Positions 18,499 to 28,269 of a DNA stretch of 64,000 nt are shown piece after piece. The stretch comes from an uncultured Luminiphilus sp. GTDB taxonomy: Bacteria; Pseudomonadota; Gammaproteobacteria; Pseudomonadales; Halieaceae. Location of the stretch: assembly GCA_943787485.1 (NCBI GenBank), contig CALSMP010000004.1, positions 124,001-188,000 of the forward strand, written 5' to 3'. The translations under genes were made by a program, and so were the position numbers. The notes beneath the pieces were generated by a model, which was not told the origin of the DNA, made no database searches, and saw nothing but the letters and a program-made list of their open reading frames with translations. Every line of letters starts with the position of its first letter. The first letter of the stretch is position 1.

Positions 18499-19926
18499 AT
18501 GAAGCAGTCGCTGCAACTAAAACTCGGCCAAAACTTGGCGCTGACGCCTCAGTTGCAGCAGGCTATTAAGCTTTTACAGTTGAGCACCCTTGATCTACAA
18601 CAGGCTATTGACGAGGCGCTGGAGGGTAATCCGCTACTCGAGCGCGAAGATGAGCACAGCGATGGCGAGACTGACGCCCTTAGCGATACCGATGGACTGG
18701 ACTTTACCGAAGCCAAAGAAAACTCATCTGGTGACGACAATGAGCTTGCCGTTGATACGCGTTGGGAGGACCTTCTTCCCTCATCAGCACCGTCCGGAAA
18801 CTCTGATGACGAAAATAGCTTCACTGAGAGGGATGTCGCACCCGAATCGCTTCAAGACCAGCTCCGCTGGCAGTTAAACCTGACCCGATTTTCGGACACC
18901 GATCGAAAAATTGCGGAAGCTTTTATCGATAGTGTCGACACCAATGGGCGACTCTCCCAAAGTCCGGAAGAAATCCTAGCCGCAGTCAAACTACCCGATG
19001 TTGAAATTGACGAGGCGATGGCGGTACTACACCTGCTTCAGCACTTTGAACCCACCGGGGTCTTCGCCAAAGACCTTAGGGAGTGTCTTTTACTCCAGCT
19101 CCGGCAAATGCCTTCGGACATTCCCTTTCGTGATATTGCTGGAGCCATCGTCAGTAGACATCTAGACCATATCGCCACTGTCGACCCTAAGAAGCTAGCC
19201 AAGAGACTGCGAACCGATGAAACCTCGGTTCGAGGCGCTCTTGCTCTCATCAAGTCACTTGATCCTACGCCTGGGGCCAACATAGGCGCGAGCGATACGG
19301 AGTACGTCATACCAGACGTCTTTGTATCGAAAAAAAATGATCAATGGCGCGTAGAGCTCAATCCCGATATTGCCCCAAGACTTAAAATCAACACCGTGTA
19401 TGCCGAGCTCGCGAGCGCCGGCAACTCGGCGACTGACCGATCTTTTATTCGAGACAATCTGCAGGAAGCCAAGTGGTTTATGAAAAGCCTAAAGAGCCGC
19501 AATGAAACGCTGCTCAAAGTGGCGAGCAAAATTGTCGAGCATCAAAAGGCATTCCTAGAACTGGGCGAGGAGGCTATGCGGCCTCTCGTTCTCGCCGACA
19601 TTGCCGACCAAATTGAAATGCATGAATCAACAATCTCTCGTGCCACGACACGAAAATATATGCATACACCGCGCGGTATATACGAACTTAAATTTTTCTT
19701 TTCAAGCCACGTCGGCACAACCGAGGGCGGAGAATGCTCTTCCACTGCCATCAAAGCGCTGATCAAAAAGCTAGTACAAACCGAGGACCTCAAGAAGCCA
19801 CTAAGTGACAACAAGCTCGGCACAATGCTCAAAGAGCAAGGCGTAGTCGTTGCGCGCAGGACGGTAGCCAAGTACCGTGAACAATTAGGCATTCCGCCCT
19901 CAAACGAAAGAAAGCGACTAATCTGA
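18499..19926 (+). CDS. rpoN: RNA polymerase sigma-54 factor
   Basis: A 475-residue sigma-54. Region I is the glutamine/leucine-rich N-terminus (LQLKLGQNLALTPQLQQAIKLLQLS), region II is acidic (about 50-115), and the core-binding and DNA-binding parts follow, ending with the RpoN box ARRTVAKYREQLGIP near residues 453-467. It needs bacterial enhancer-binding ATPases to open promoters. Followed by hpf, ptsN, rapZ and ptsO, the standard rpoN cluster. Confidence 0.97.
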   Translation: MKQSLQLKLGQNLALTPQLQQAIKLLQLSTLDLQQAIDEALEGNPLLEREDEHSDGETDALSDTDGLDFTEAKENSSGDDNELAVDTRWEDLLPSSAPSGNSDDENSFTERDVAPESLQDQLRWQLNLTRFSDTDRKIAEAFIDSVDTNGRLSQSPEEILAAVKLPDVEIDEAMAVLHLLQHFEPTGVFAKDLRECLLLQLRQMPSDIPFRDIAGAIVSRHLDHIATVDPKKLAKRLRTDETSVRGALALIKSLDPTPGANIGASDTEYVIPDVFVSKKNDQWRVELNPDIAPRLKINTVYAELASAGNSATDRSFIRDNLQEAKWFMKSLKSRNETLLKVASKIVEHQKAFLELGEEAMRPLVLADIADQIEMHESTISRATTRKYMHTPRGIYELKFFFSSHVGTTEGGECSSTAIKALIKKLVQTEDLKKPLSDNKLGTMLKEQGVVVARRTVAKYREQLGIPPSNERKRLI

Positions 19927-19950
19927 CATCAAAAAAGCAAGGAGATCTGC

Positions 19951-20238
19951 ATGCAACTTACTGTTAGTGGACACCATATAGAAATTACTGATGCACTACG
20001 CGAGCACGTCTTCGAAAAATTTGAGAAGTTGCAGCGCCATATTGAGCACATCACTAATATCGACGTGACGCTGGTTGTTGAGAAAGCGACGCACAAAGCG
20101 GAAGCCAATCTTCATGTTTCGGGCGCAGACCTTTTTGCGTCAGCGGAAAATGAGGACATGTATGCAGCGATTGATGCTCTCACTGACAAACTTGATCGCC
20201 AAATCAGTAAGCACAAAGGCAAGCACCGAGGACACTGA
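19951..20238 (+). CDS. hpf: Ribosome hibernation promoting factor, short form
   Basis: A 95-residue HPF/YhbH protein that binds the small subunit and promotes 100S dimers in stationary phase. The S30AE fold motifs GHHIEITDALREHVFEKFEKLQRH and DLFASAENEDMYAAIDALTDKLDRQI are present, and there is no long C-terminal dimerisation domain. AGGAG stands well before the ATG. The stop is immediately followed by ptsN. Confidence 0.95.
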   Translation: MQLTVSGHHIEITDALREHVFEKFEKLQRHIEHITNIDVTLVVEKATHKAEANLHVSGADLFASAENEDMYAAIDALTDKLDRQISKHKGKHRGH

Positions 20239-20241
20239 TTG

Positions 20242-20703
20242 ATGGCCGGGCTAATGACCCTGTTAGACGACTCTCACGTGCTTTGCCGCTCAACCGCGCA
20301 AAGCCAAAAAAATATATTTGAGCTTGTGGCGAGAGGAATCGCGGCAACCCACGAAGAGCTTGACGAGCAACTTCTTTTCAAAAAATTTCTAGCGAGGGAA
20401 AAGCTGGGGTCCACCGGCTTGGGCGAGGGAGTCGCCGTGCCTCACAGTAGAATTGAAGGGCTTGAATATCCTATTGGTTATTTGTTGACTCTCGCCGAAC
20501 CTGCGCCTTACGACGCACCAGACAATCAGGGCGTCGACATATTATTCGCCTTACTTGTTCCTGAAGAATCTACACAGCTTCACTTGGATTTGTTATCGGA
20601 AATAGCGACCCTGCTCTCTGACAACGCGTACTGTGAGCGTCTTCGGAAGGCAAGTGACCGAGCTGAACTTCTTGCCCTCGCCACGCACAGTCGAGTGGCC
20701 TAA
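20242..20703 (+). CDS. ptsN: PTS EIIA-Ntr (PtsN)
   Basis: A 153-residue EIIA of the nitrogen PTS. The phosphorylated histidine is in GVAVPHSRIEG (His68 counted from this start). It receives phosphate from NPr and regulates potassium transport and other processes by its phosphorylation state. The start may be TTG 20239, ATG 20242 or ATG 20254; 20242 is chosen on codon type and spacing from GAGGA. Two bases before rapZ. Confidence 0.93.
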   Translation: MAGLMTLLDDSHVLCRSTAQSQKNIFELVARGIAATHEELDEQLLFKKFLAREKLGSTGLGEGVAVPHSRIEGLEYPIGYLLTLAEPAPYDAPDNQGVDILFALLVPEESTQLHLDLLSEIATLLSDNAYCERLRKASDRAELLALATHSRVA

Positions 20704-20705
20704 CC

Positions 20706-21575
20706 ATGCATCTAGTTCTACTCACAGGTCGATCAGGCTCCGGAAAAAGTACCGCCCTGCATCAACTCGAAGACAGCGGTTTCTACTGTGTAGATAACTT
20801 ACCAGCCGGACTTCTTCCAGATCTTGTGTCTCAAAGTACAAAAGATGAGTACTCCGGCTACCAAGGGCTCGCGGTCTGCATTGATGTCCGAAATAGCCGG
20901 CAGGGTCTAGAGCGCCTCACCCGAGCACTCAATGATCTTGAATCGCTTTCTTCATGTGATGTGGTTTACCTCGACGCGTCCGACGAGGTTCTCACTCAGC
21001 GATTTAGCGAAACCCGCCGGCGCCATCCGCTAAGTAATAAAGAAATCTCCCTACATGAAGCCATCCAGCTAGAAGCTTCTCTGCTGGAGGCGCTTAGGCT
21101 GCGATCTAATTTAATTATCGACACAAGCAATCTTACGATCTATGAATTGAGAGAGGCAATTAACACCCGCCTGCTTGATCACACCAGCGGCACCTTGTCA
21201 TTACTTATAGAGTCTTTCGGTTTCAAACGGGGCGTCCCCACCGATGCTGACTTAGTATTCGATGCGCGGCTGCTTCCCAATCCCCACTGGAGCACTGAGC
21301 TCAGAGCGCTCACCGGCAAAGATCAAGCCGTCGTTGACTTTTTAAGAGATCATAAAGACGTTGGCGACTTTATAGCGTCTATCACAGCGTTTTTGACGCA
21401 ATGGCTTCCCTTGTATGAGCGATCTCAAAGGACGTATGTGACTGTCGCCATAGGCTGTACCGGCGGACAACATAGATCGGTTTTTGTGGCCGAAGAAGTC
21501 TTTTCGGCTGTTAGGGCGATCTATGGACAGACGCAGATCAGGCATCGGGAGTTACGGGCAATGGTGGCAGAATGA
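20706..21575 (+). CDS. rapZ: RNase adapter protein RapZ
   Basis: A 289-residue RapZ (YvcJ family). Walker A is GRSGSGKST (residues 8-16) and the C-terminal domain contains the conserved IGCTGGQHRSVFVAE motif. In E. coli it binds the small RNAs GlmZ/GlmY and guides RNase E to control glucosamine-6-phosphate synthase; outside enterics its target is less clear. Overlaps ptsO by four bases (ATGA). Confidence 0.95.
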   Translation: MHLVLLTGRSGSGKSTALHQLEDSGFYCVDNLPAGLLPDLVSQSTKDEYSGYQGLAVCIDVRNSRQGLERLTRALNDLESLSSCDVVYLDASDEVLTQRFSETRRRHPLSNKEISLHEAIQLEASLLEALRLRSNLIIDTSNLTIYELREAINTRLLDHTSGTLSLLIESFGFKRGVPTDADLVFDARLLPNPHWSTELRALTGKDQAVVDFLRDHKDVGDFIASITAFLTQWLPLYERSQRTYVTVAIGCTGGQHRSVFVAEEVFSAVRAIYGQTQIRHRELRAMVAE

Positions 21576-21841
21576 TCGAGCAACCCGTAGAGATCATCAA
21601 TCGGCTAGGCCTACATGCCCGGGCCGCCGCCAAACTCGTGGACTGCGCATCGCGCTACTCGTGCGCAATCAAGCTGCGTAAAGAATCCAAAGAAATTGAT
21701 GCGAAGAGTATTATGGCAGTCATGATGCTAGCCGCCGGACAAGGCAGTAAGCTCATGCTTGTGCTCGACGGCCCCGATGAACACCCGGCCTGCGAAGCGC
21801 TAATCGCCCTGATTAATGATCGATTTGGCGAGCCGGACTGA
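21572..21841 (+). CDS. ptsO: Phosphocarrier protein NPr
   Basis: An 89-residue HPr-like protein of the nitrogen PTS. His15 in NRLGLHARAAAKLV is the phosphorylation site and the DAKSIMAVMMLAAGQGS segment carries the HPr serine-site region. It transfers phosphate from EI-Ntr (PtsP, not in this window) to PtsN. End of the rpoN cluster; about 97 bases separate it from mgtE. Confidence 0.95.
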   Translation: MIEQPVEIINRLGLHARAAAKLVDCASRYSCAIKLRKESKEIDAKSIMAVMMLAAGQGSKLMLVLDGPDEHPACEALIALINDRFGEPD

Positions 21842-21938
21842 AGCCTCCCCACCCTAATCCCTGTCATTTTTACTCACTCAACTAGTGCAGTTGTGACACG
21901 CCTGCCCGATAATGACCGCGCGGGTGGGAGGGATGTTT

Positions 21939-23285
21939 GTGGAAATCTCGGTCAAGACTGAACAGCAATACGAGCGCATCGATAGTGCCTTAGAGACAGG
22001 CACACTGGGCGATATTTCGAGCATCATCGGTGAGCTTTCGCCAGGAGATATTGCCCACCTGCTAAGCTCCTACCCTCCCCGGATCCGCCAAGTTCTATGG
22101 GGCCTATTGGAATCTGACCAAGAAGCTGATGTTCTCAACGAGCTTCCTGAAGAATTGCGTAATGCGTTTCTGGTGGAAATGGAGCCCGAAGTATTGGCGT
22201 CGATCGTTCATCGTCTAGATGATGATGATGTCGCCGATATCCTTCAGGACCTGCCCGATCAACTGACTGAGCAGGTCTTAGCCGTTATCGATGAGGCTGA
22301 CCGAACTCGGATCGAGACGGTACTGGCCTACTCCTACGATGTGGCTGGCGGCTTGATGAGCACGGACACATTAACGATCCGCGCTGACTTAACCCTCGAT
22401 GTCGTGCTCAGATACCTGCGACGGCACGACGAAATTCCACAGAACACTGACAGCCTGATTGTGGTGAACAGGGATGATCAATTCGTGGGGCTCTTACCCA
22501 TCAGAACTCTCCTGGTATCAGATCCTGGTCAGTCGGTTCGTGAAATGATGATTACCAACCGAGAGCCCATTCCCGCGATGATGCCTGCTGCCGAAGTCGC
22601 CAGATTATTTGAGCGGAATGACTGGATATCGGCGCCCGTCATTAATGATGACAATCAACTACTCGGGCGAATCACGATTGACGACATCGTCGATGTCATA
22701 AGAGAAGAGGCAGACCATTCACTGACATCACTTGGGCGACTCGGCGAGGAAGACACCTTTTCGACAGTGTTTCACACCGCACCACGTCGCGCCGTTTGGC
22801 TGGGCCTAAATTTGGCGACCGCATTCATTGCGGCTTCTGTCATTAATGTATTCCAAGGCACCATAGAAAAAGTGGTGGCCCTCGCCGTACTGATGCCTAT
22901 CGTGGCATCTATGGGTGGTATAGCGGGCACACAAACCCTTACGGTACTCATTCGTGGTATGGCCATGGGTCACATTAATCGACGAAATCAAACTTGGCTA
23001 ATAGGCAGAGAAGCGATGGTCGGTGCCCTCAACGGCTTATTATGGGCTGGCGTCGTGGCGGTAGCAGCAGCGATCTGGTTTAGCGATATCACTCTCGCCA
23101 TCGTCATTGCCACGGCTATGCTGATCAATCTGGTGACGGCTGGAATCGCGGGCGCTATTCTGCCGCTGTTCCTTGATCGTATCGGAGTGGATGCCGCTCT
23201 CGCCGGGGGCGTCATTCTGACAACAATCACCGATGTCGTGGGCTTTTTGGCTTTTCTCAGTTTGGCGGCCTACTTCTATGGCTGA
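21939..23285 (+). CDS. mgtE: Magnesium channel/transporter MgtE
   Basis: A 448-residue MgtE. The N-terminal superhelical domain (to about 120: HLLSSYPPRIRQVLWGLL, DDDDVADILQDLP) and tandem CBS domains (about 125-245) form the Mg-sensing part. Five membrane helices follow, with the pore signature around MPIVASMGGIAGTQTLTVLIRG. GTG 21939 is chosen because GGAGG lies seven bases upstream; ATG 21912 is an alternative adding nine residues. The end overlaps yjgA by eight bases. No Mg-box riboswitch is evident in the short upstream gap. Confidence 0.94.
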   Translation: MEISVKTEQQYERIDSALETGTLGDISSIIGELSPGDIAHLLSSYPPRIRQVLWGLLESDQEADVLNELPEELRNAFLVEMEPEVLASIVHRLDDDDVADILQDLPDQLTEQVLAVIDEADRTRIETVLAYSYDVAGGLMSTDTLTIRADLTLDVVLRYLRRHDEIPQNTDSLIVVNRDDQFVGLLPIRTLLVSDPGQSVREMMITNREPIPAMMPAAEVARLFERNDWISAPVINDDNQLLGRITIDDIVDVIREEADHSLTSLGRLGEEDTFSTVFHTAPRRAVWLGLNLATAFIAASVINVFQGTIEKVVALAVLMPIVASMGGIAGTQTLTVLIRGMAMGHINRRNQTWLIGREAMVGALNGLLWAGVVAVAAAIWFSDITLAIVIATAMLINLVTAGIAGAILPLFLDRIGVDAALAGGVILTTITDVVGFLAFLSLAAYFYG

Positions 23286-23799
23286 CCAACCTTTCAGCGA
23301 AGACGCATGGGATGAGGAGACGCCCCCAAGCAAAAGCGCGCTGAAGCGGCAGATGACTGCTCTTCAGGATATAGGTGAGCGGTTAGTCGAGTTGTCCGAC
23401 GCGCAGTTGAAGAAAGTCCCCATTGATGATCCTCGGCTGAGCGAAGCGATAGCCGAGGCACGCCGCATTAAAGCGCGCGGCGGCCTTCGTCGACAGCTCC
23501 AGTATATTGGCAAACTCATGCGCCAAATTGACCCCGACGGCATCCAACAGGCCCTCGACGAGCTCGACGGTCAACATCAAGAGGTGAACGCGCGCTTTCA
23601 TCAGCTAGAAAAACTGCGAGAGAAGCTAATTAACAAGGGAGATCGTGCCCTCGAGGAAATAGTTGCCGTTTTTCCAGATGCTGACCGGCAGCACTTGAGG
23701 CAACTTCTTCGCCAGCATGAACAGGAGACGAAACAAGGTAAGGCCAATACGGCGTTTAAAAAACTTTTTCGCTATTTTAAAGAGCTCGATGGCTCCTGA
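23278..23799 (+). CDS. yjgA: Ribosome-associated protein YjgA/DarP
   Basis: A 173-residue highly charged helical protein of the DUF615 family; in E. coli DarP takes part in late 50S assembly. Motifs: KSALKRQMTALQDIGERLVELS at the N-terminus, RRQLQYIGKLMR in the middle and a C-terminal KLFRYFKEL. ATG 23278 within the mgtE end matches the family N-terminus (MADQPFSEDAW). Its 3' end overlaps the convergent yhdP by 28 bases. Confidence 0.93.
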   Translation: MADQPFSEDAWDEETPPSKSALKRQMTALQDIGERLVELSDAQLKKVPIDDPRLSEAIAEARRIKARGGLRRQLQYIGKLMRQIDPDGIQQALDELDGQHQEVNARFHQLEKLREKLINKGDRALEEIVAVFPDADRQHLRQLLRQHEQETKQGKANTAFKKLFRYFKELDGS

Positions 23800-26700
23800 G
23801 TCTCACCAGACGTTTGATTGCTGCGATTTTTAACGCTGGAGGCATCGAAGAGTCTGACAAACTTGACCTCTGGATCTGAGAGAGAGCCGGTGACGTTATA
23901 CACCCCACTGCTCAATGACTTGACTTGATCCTCAAATACTCTGCTCATCAGATAGGCCCCTGCCGCAAGCGGCAAGCCACCGGCAAGAGCAGCCACCCAA
24001 GGAATATTGTCGATCAGGGGTAACGTCACAACAAGCTCCCCCTCTATAGCGTCAGCTTTCAAATCAATGTCGCTGGAAAAAGAAAACGCGCCTCCAGGAC
24101 CATCGATGGAAAAGTCAGGTATCGCCAAATCACCCGTCGAAAAATCCAACTGCCCCTGAGCGGTTGCAAACGCCACTCCGGGCTCGAAGAGCTGATTGAC
24201 GTTGGCCCGCTCTACGAGGTCTGCGAGATTGAGCAAACCAAACAACCTGACAACGCCTGTAGCACCCCCTGAAACAGGCAAAAAGGACCCGTCCTCCAAG
24301 CTAATCTCCACTCTCCCGCTCAACTGATCCAGCGCCATATCAGCAGGTGACCCCGGCCAGCTGATGTCTAGGTCCACCTCCCCTGCTGTGCTACGAACTG
24401 CGGGCTCAACCGAGAATTTTTGAAACCCATCGGCGATGTCGCGCAGCAAAAATCCGCCCGAAAATTGACTCTGCCAAGAGGCCTCTTCATGCCGCTCCCA
24501 AGAGAGAGCACTACCCTCTATTAAGCTCGCCGCCGCAATATTCCCTCGTAAATCGGTTACACCCAAACCTTTGTCACTGGAGCCAAGGGTGAAGGTCACA
24601 GCGCCGAGTCGCTGGGATTTCATGTAGATATTGGCTACCGCGACATTTATCGGTGAAGATAGCGTCGGCGGGGACTGAGTCGCCACAACGACCTCCTCCG
24701 CGATTTCTTCTACTGTATCAGCCTGAGGCACCGAAACGGATTCGGGCTCCCTGGCATCAGCTGACGCTTCGGCGGCGCTATCCCCTAAATGAAGTTCATG
24801 AATCACCAATTCGGGGGGGTCGTCTTCAAAGGGGAAGGCCATAACGCCGTTTATATTGGGGAGGCTAAACATAACCTCGTACCAGGCATCTGCTCGCGAT
24901 GCGCTAATTAACAGCGGCCCAGCGCTGGCGTCTCGAAAGGCGACCTTTTCAACAGCAAGTTCATCTATTGCGGGCCATGAGACGGACCTAACCTTCGTCG
25001 ATTCGCCCTTGAGCGCGGTATAAAAATTAATCCAAGGGTCTAGAACCAACTCCTGTCTAGCACCGGCAATCAAGACTCCGCTTGTTCTCCGCGGCTCTTC
25101 ATCATAGACACCAAAATCCGGTGTGTCTCGGGGAGTGATATCCACTACCGCACCAGTGAAGTCGCCTCCTTCTCGAATCACCAGGGCCTGAAGTCGATCC
25201 TTCCAAAAGACTTGCCAATTCCCATGTTCTGAAAGATTCAATTGAAGCTCTAAAACTGTCGCTTCATCCGCCCGCTTGCCAATCGGTTCAGGCAATTGGA
25301 TTGCAAGATCCGCTAAGTCGGTTTCAATGTAGACGTCGGCGCTGGCGCCAACGATTAAATCCACCGTTACAGCCGTTTCGCCGACAAAGAGCTGATCCAG
25401 TGCAACATGATCAAAAAGCAATCCGTTAGTTTGGAGCCATGACTGCAGCTCAATACCCTTAATGTCAGCCATGAATCGGGCGTCGACTAGATCACCGTTT
25501 ACTCGCCCAGTTTCTCCGGGGCCAATGGTTATCGATACTGGCTTGTCAAACAATGCCGCTGAGAGGGTCCGACTGGTAAAGCCATCGACCCAATCAAAAT
25601 CTAAGCCGCCCGAAACGGCAGTAAACCCGGCACCCAAAAGCCTCGAGCGAACAGCTACATCGCTCAAGTCCGTGGTTAGGTTCACATCGACATTATTCGC
25701 CAAATTATTCAGGTCAAGGTTCAACGTCAGCGACCCCGTCACATTGCCCTGCGCCTCGAGATCAGCAAGAAGCCTGCCGGCCTTCTTGTTAATTGGACTA
25801 TTACTCAAAAACGTCAGGGCATCTTGCGCGCCGCTTTTCAGCCTGGTGCTCACGGCGAGCTCATGTTTTTTTGCACTGCGATGCGTCATGAGTACTAAAT
25901 CTTGAAGCAGAACGTGCTCTGAGGCAGCTTCCTCAGACCAAAGCGCCACATCTTGAGTATCCACAAACAACCGAGCATGGGGCGTTATTGATTCGGGCCA
26001 ATCCGGCTGATACTGGATGGTGGCGTCGCTGATGTCCGCCGCCAACTGCATACTCTGCGTCCCAGCACCGAAGTTGTTAAAAGGTCCGCGCCAAAGAAAA
26101 ATGCCCTGTTCTACATCGCCCGCAAGCAATGCAGAGTGGAGCCACTGATCTAGAGCTGAGGGTATTTTCTTAGGTATATAGTTGTTGCGAACAGCCAGTG
26201 GCGCTCCCGAAAAGGCAACGTCAAGGTACATGGCAACGGGCGTCTCCTTGGCAGCTACAGCGTTTAAGGGGATATCCATAGCAAACCGAACAGCCGCGGG
26301 ATGGATATCCGTTTCAGCCATCAGCACACCATCGTGGAGTAACAATAAATCCTTTTGCCAAGAGGCTTTGAGCTGACCTTTAATCCGGTCGACAACGATC
26401 GGGCGGTCATAAACGAGGGGCAAATCAAGACCGAAACCTTCGGTGTCTATCCAAGCCGTAGCACCGGACTTACTGGCATTGACCGTTGCGTCAATACCAT
26501 AGAGCCCAGGTGCTTTTTTAAACGGCTGGACGGTAGCATTCCGAACTTCCACTGCGGCCGACCAGCTGTCGCGCGGATGCTCAAGATCGGCAAGTTGAAG
26601 CCACGCTCCACTTGCAATGCCCGATGGTCCCAGGGCGCTGACTACCGACTGCACGTTGCGGGGCAAGAGGCCCGAATCGACAATAACGCCGGCTGCGGCT

Positions 26701-27695
26701 GCAACGTCAAATCCACTCAGATAGGCAGTGACGCTCGGGCCGGCAATTTGCAGCTGGGCCTTACCAAGTGTGAAATTTGCCGAATCACGCTCAATCTCTA
26801 ACCCCTCAACAGTAATTTGCCAGTCTTTTTCTGCGCTACTAGCACGCGCCACAAACGAACCGTGATCAAGGCGCACCGATCGGTTGTTGAACCCCTCTAA
26901 CAGCAAGTCGCTAACCGCAGGTTTCACGGTAACTTGGCGCTGCCCGCTTGTGTTCTGATACCAAAACTCCACATCGGCATTCCCCGCCAAATTAACTTTC
27001 AAAGCCTCTGAAAGCGTGGCGATTTCGGGCACAATCAATCGGCCGTATATCGATCCCTCAAATCGATCTAAGGCCGTTAGCTGGCCAACACCGGCGCCCG
27101 ACAATGAAAATCTAGACCCCCCGGGACCGGTGGCTTCACCCTTAAATTGCAGATTGCTACCATCACGAACGATCCTTAGATCCGCTCGAAAGACTTTGCT
27201 CACAAAATCATCCCGCGTAAGCGTTACCGACGCGTTGGAGACGACGATGTCGTTGAAGACCGCAAAAGGACTGATTACCACCGCGGTGCTCTCAGATGAC
27301 GACGGGGATTGATACTGACCAAGATCAATATCAACCTCGGCTTGTTCCACAAACAGCGTACCCAGCCGAGGCGACAAAGCGAGCAATGATGCCCAGGGAT
27401 CAATCGATGCCCTGGCTTCTAAAACCCGGATGGCCATTGCTTCCGACGCGGGCAGCTTTAAGCCCTCAAGCCTAATGGCAGGAGTAAAGCCAACGAGGTC
27501 GCCTTCGAGCGTCGAGAGCGTCATGCCGCTGCCGAGTTGCCCGCTCACTGACTGCAAAATGGCGTCCTTGTACATCGGCAAAGTAGATAAAAGCAGTCGG
27601 ACGCCAGAAACGTAAACAGCTAAAAGAATGAGCACAACGAGCAGAGATCGCCACAGCAGCCTCCCTACCACATGATGAACACGTTCAATCTGCAC
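23772..27695 (-). CDS. yhdP: AsmA-like lipid transport protein YhdP
   Basis: A 1307-residue protein with one N-terminal membrane helix (about 15-35) and a very long periplasmic beta-rich region of the DUF3971/AsmA2 type. YhdP, TamB and YdbH are implicated in carrying phospholipids to the outer membrane in E. coli. The C-terminus contains the AsmA-like segment with SGRVEISLEDGSFLPV and the final VYNVTGSLSDPEVKFVRLF. Size and position behind mreBCD-maf support YhdP. It overlaps maf by 11 bases; rng, often between maf and yhdP, is absent. Confidence 0.93.
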   Translation of the reverse strand: MQIERVHHVVGRLLWRSLLVVLILLAVYVSGVRLLLSTLPMYKDAILQSVSGQLGSGMTLSTLEGDLVGFTPAIRLEGLKLPASEAMAIRVLEARASIDPWASLLALSPRLGTLFVEQAEVDIDLGQYQSPSSSESTAVVISPFAVFNDIVVSNASVTLTRDDFVSKVFRADLRIVRDGSNLQFKGEATGPGGSRFSLSGAGVGQLTALDRFEGSIYGRLIVPEIATLSEALKVNLAGNADVEFWYQNTSGQRQVTVKPAVSDLLLEGFNNRSVRLDHGSFVARASSAEKDWQITVEGLEIERDSANFTLGKAQLQIAGPSVTAYLSGFDVAAAAGVIVDSGLLPRNVQSVVSALGPSGIASGAWLQLADLEHPRDSWSAAVEVRNATVQPFKKAPGLYGIDATVNASKSGATAWIDTEGFGLDLPLVYDRPIVVDRIKGQLKASWQKDLLLLHDGVLMAETDIHPAAVRFAMDIPLNAVAAKETPVAMYLDVAFSGAPLAVRNNYIPKKIPSALDQWLHSALLAGDVEQGIFLWRGPFNNFGAGTQSMQLAADISDATIQYQPDWPESITPHARLFVDTQDVALWSEEAASEHVLLQDLVLMTHRSAKKHELAVSTRLKSGAQDALTFLSNSPINKKAGRLLADLEAQGNVTGSLTLNLDLNNLANNVDVNLTTDLSDVAVRSRLLGAGFTAVSGGLDFDWVDGFTSRTLSAALFDKPVSITIGPGETGRVNGDLVDARFMADIKGIELQSWLQTNGLLFDHVALDQLFVGETAVTVDLIVGASADVYIETDLADLAIQLPEPIGKRADEATVLELQLNLSEHGNWQVFWKDRLQALVIREGGDFTGAVVDITPRDTPDFGVYDEEPRRTSGVLIAGARQELVLDPWINFYTALKGESTKVRSVSWPAIDELAVEKVAFRDASAGPLLISASRADAWYEVMFSLPNINGVMAFPFEDDPPELVIHELHLGDSAAEASADAREPESVSVPQADTVEEIAEEVVVATQSPPTLSSPINVAVANIYMKSQRLGAVTFTLGSSDKGLGVTDLRGNIAAASLIEGSALSWERHEEASWQSQFSGGFLLRDIADGFQKFSVEPAVRSTAGEVDLDISWPGSPADMALDQLSGRVEISLEDGSFLPVSGGATGVVRLFGLLNLADLVERANVNQLFEPGVAFATAQGQLDFSTGDLAIPDFSIDGPGGAFSFSSDIDLKADAIEGELVVTLPLIDNIPWVAALAGGLPLAAGAYLMSRVFEDQVKSLSSGVYNVTGSLSDPEVKFVRLFDASSVKNRSNQTSGETQEPSSSLK

Positions 27696-28269
27696 TGGGT
27701 GGAACCCTGAGATTTATCGCGACACCCCAGTCCTCTAATGCGGAGCGCGTTTGCGAAAGAGGAAGTCCTACCACGCTCGAATAACTACCGCGTATTGAAT
27801 CAACAAAACTTCCACCTGCGCCCTGTATGCCGTACGCGCCTGCTTTATCATCCGCTTCACCCGTCTCCAGATAACTTTCTACCAACGAGGGCGAAAGATC
27901 GGCAAAAAGGACCTCAGTCTTTATCACACAAGAGTGCCGCTTTTCTGGCGATAACAGCGCGAGACCAGTATAAACCTGGTGCCACCGACCAGACAGACTC
28001 AACAACATCGTACGCGCATGCTCACGAGTAGCTGGCTTTCCTAAAATCACTCCATCAAGCCCTATACATGTATCCGCTGCAATGACGAGGGTGTTTGCTG
28101 CGGAAGCGTGAGTGGCTTTTGCAACAGCGAGCCGCTCCACATAGCGATTCGGCAATTCATCATCTCGCTCGGTCTCGTCAATGTCGGGAGAACAGCAATC
28201 AAAGTCGGAAAGCAGGATGGAGAGCAATTGCCTTCTCCTTGGGCTGGAGGAAGCCAGCAAAACTCTCAT
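27685..28269 (-). CDS. maf: Nucleotide pyrophosphatase Maf (YhdE type)
   Basis: A 194-residue Maf/HAM1-like pyrophosphatase that removes non-canonical or excess dTTP/UTP; septum-related effects are known. Signature motifs: LLASSSPRRRQLLSIL near the N-terminus, DIDETERDDELPNRYVERLAVAKA, ADTCIGLDGVILGKP and AGAYGIQGAGGSFVDSIRGSYSSVVGLPL. The ATG overlaps the mreD stop (TGATG); an in-frame GTG one codon upstream is possible. Confidence 0.94.
   Translation of the reverse strand: MRVLLASSSPRRRQLLSILLSDFDCCSPDIDETERDDELPNRYVERLAVAKATHASAANTLVIAADTCIGLDGVILGKPATREHARTMLLSLSGRWHQVYTGLALLSPEKRHSCVIKTEVLFADLSPSLVESYLETGEADDKAGAYGIQGAGGSFVDSIRGSYSSVVGLPLSQTRSALEDWGVAINLRVPPSAD

Noticed and set aside
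25462-25905. 147-residue plus-strand open frame opposite yhdP
   Set aside because: Antisense to a long conserved frame; no ribosome site and biased composition.
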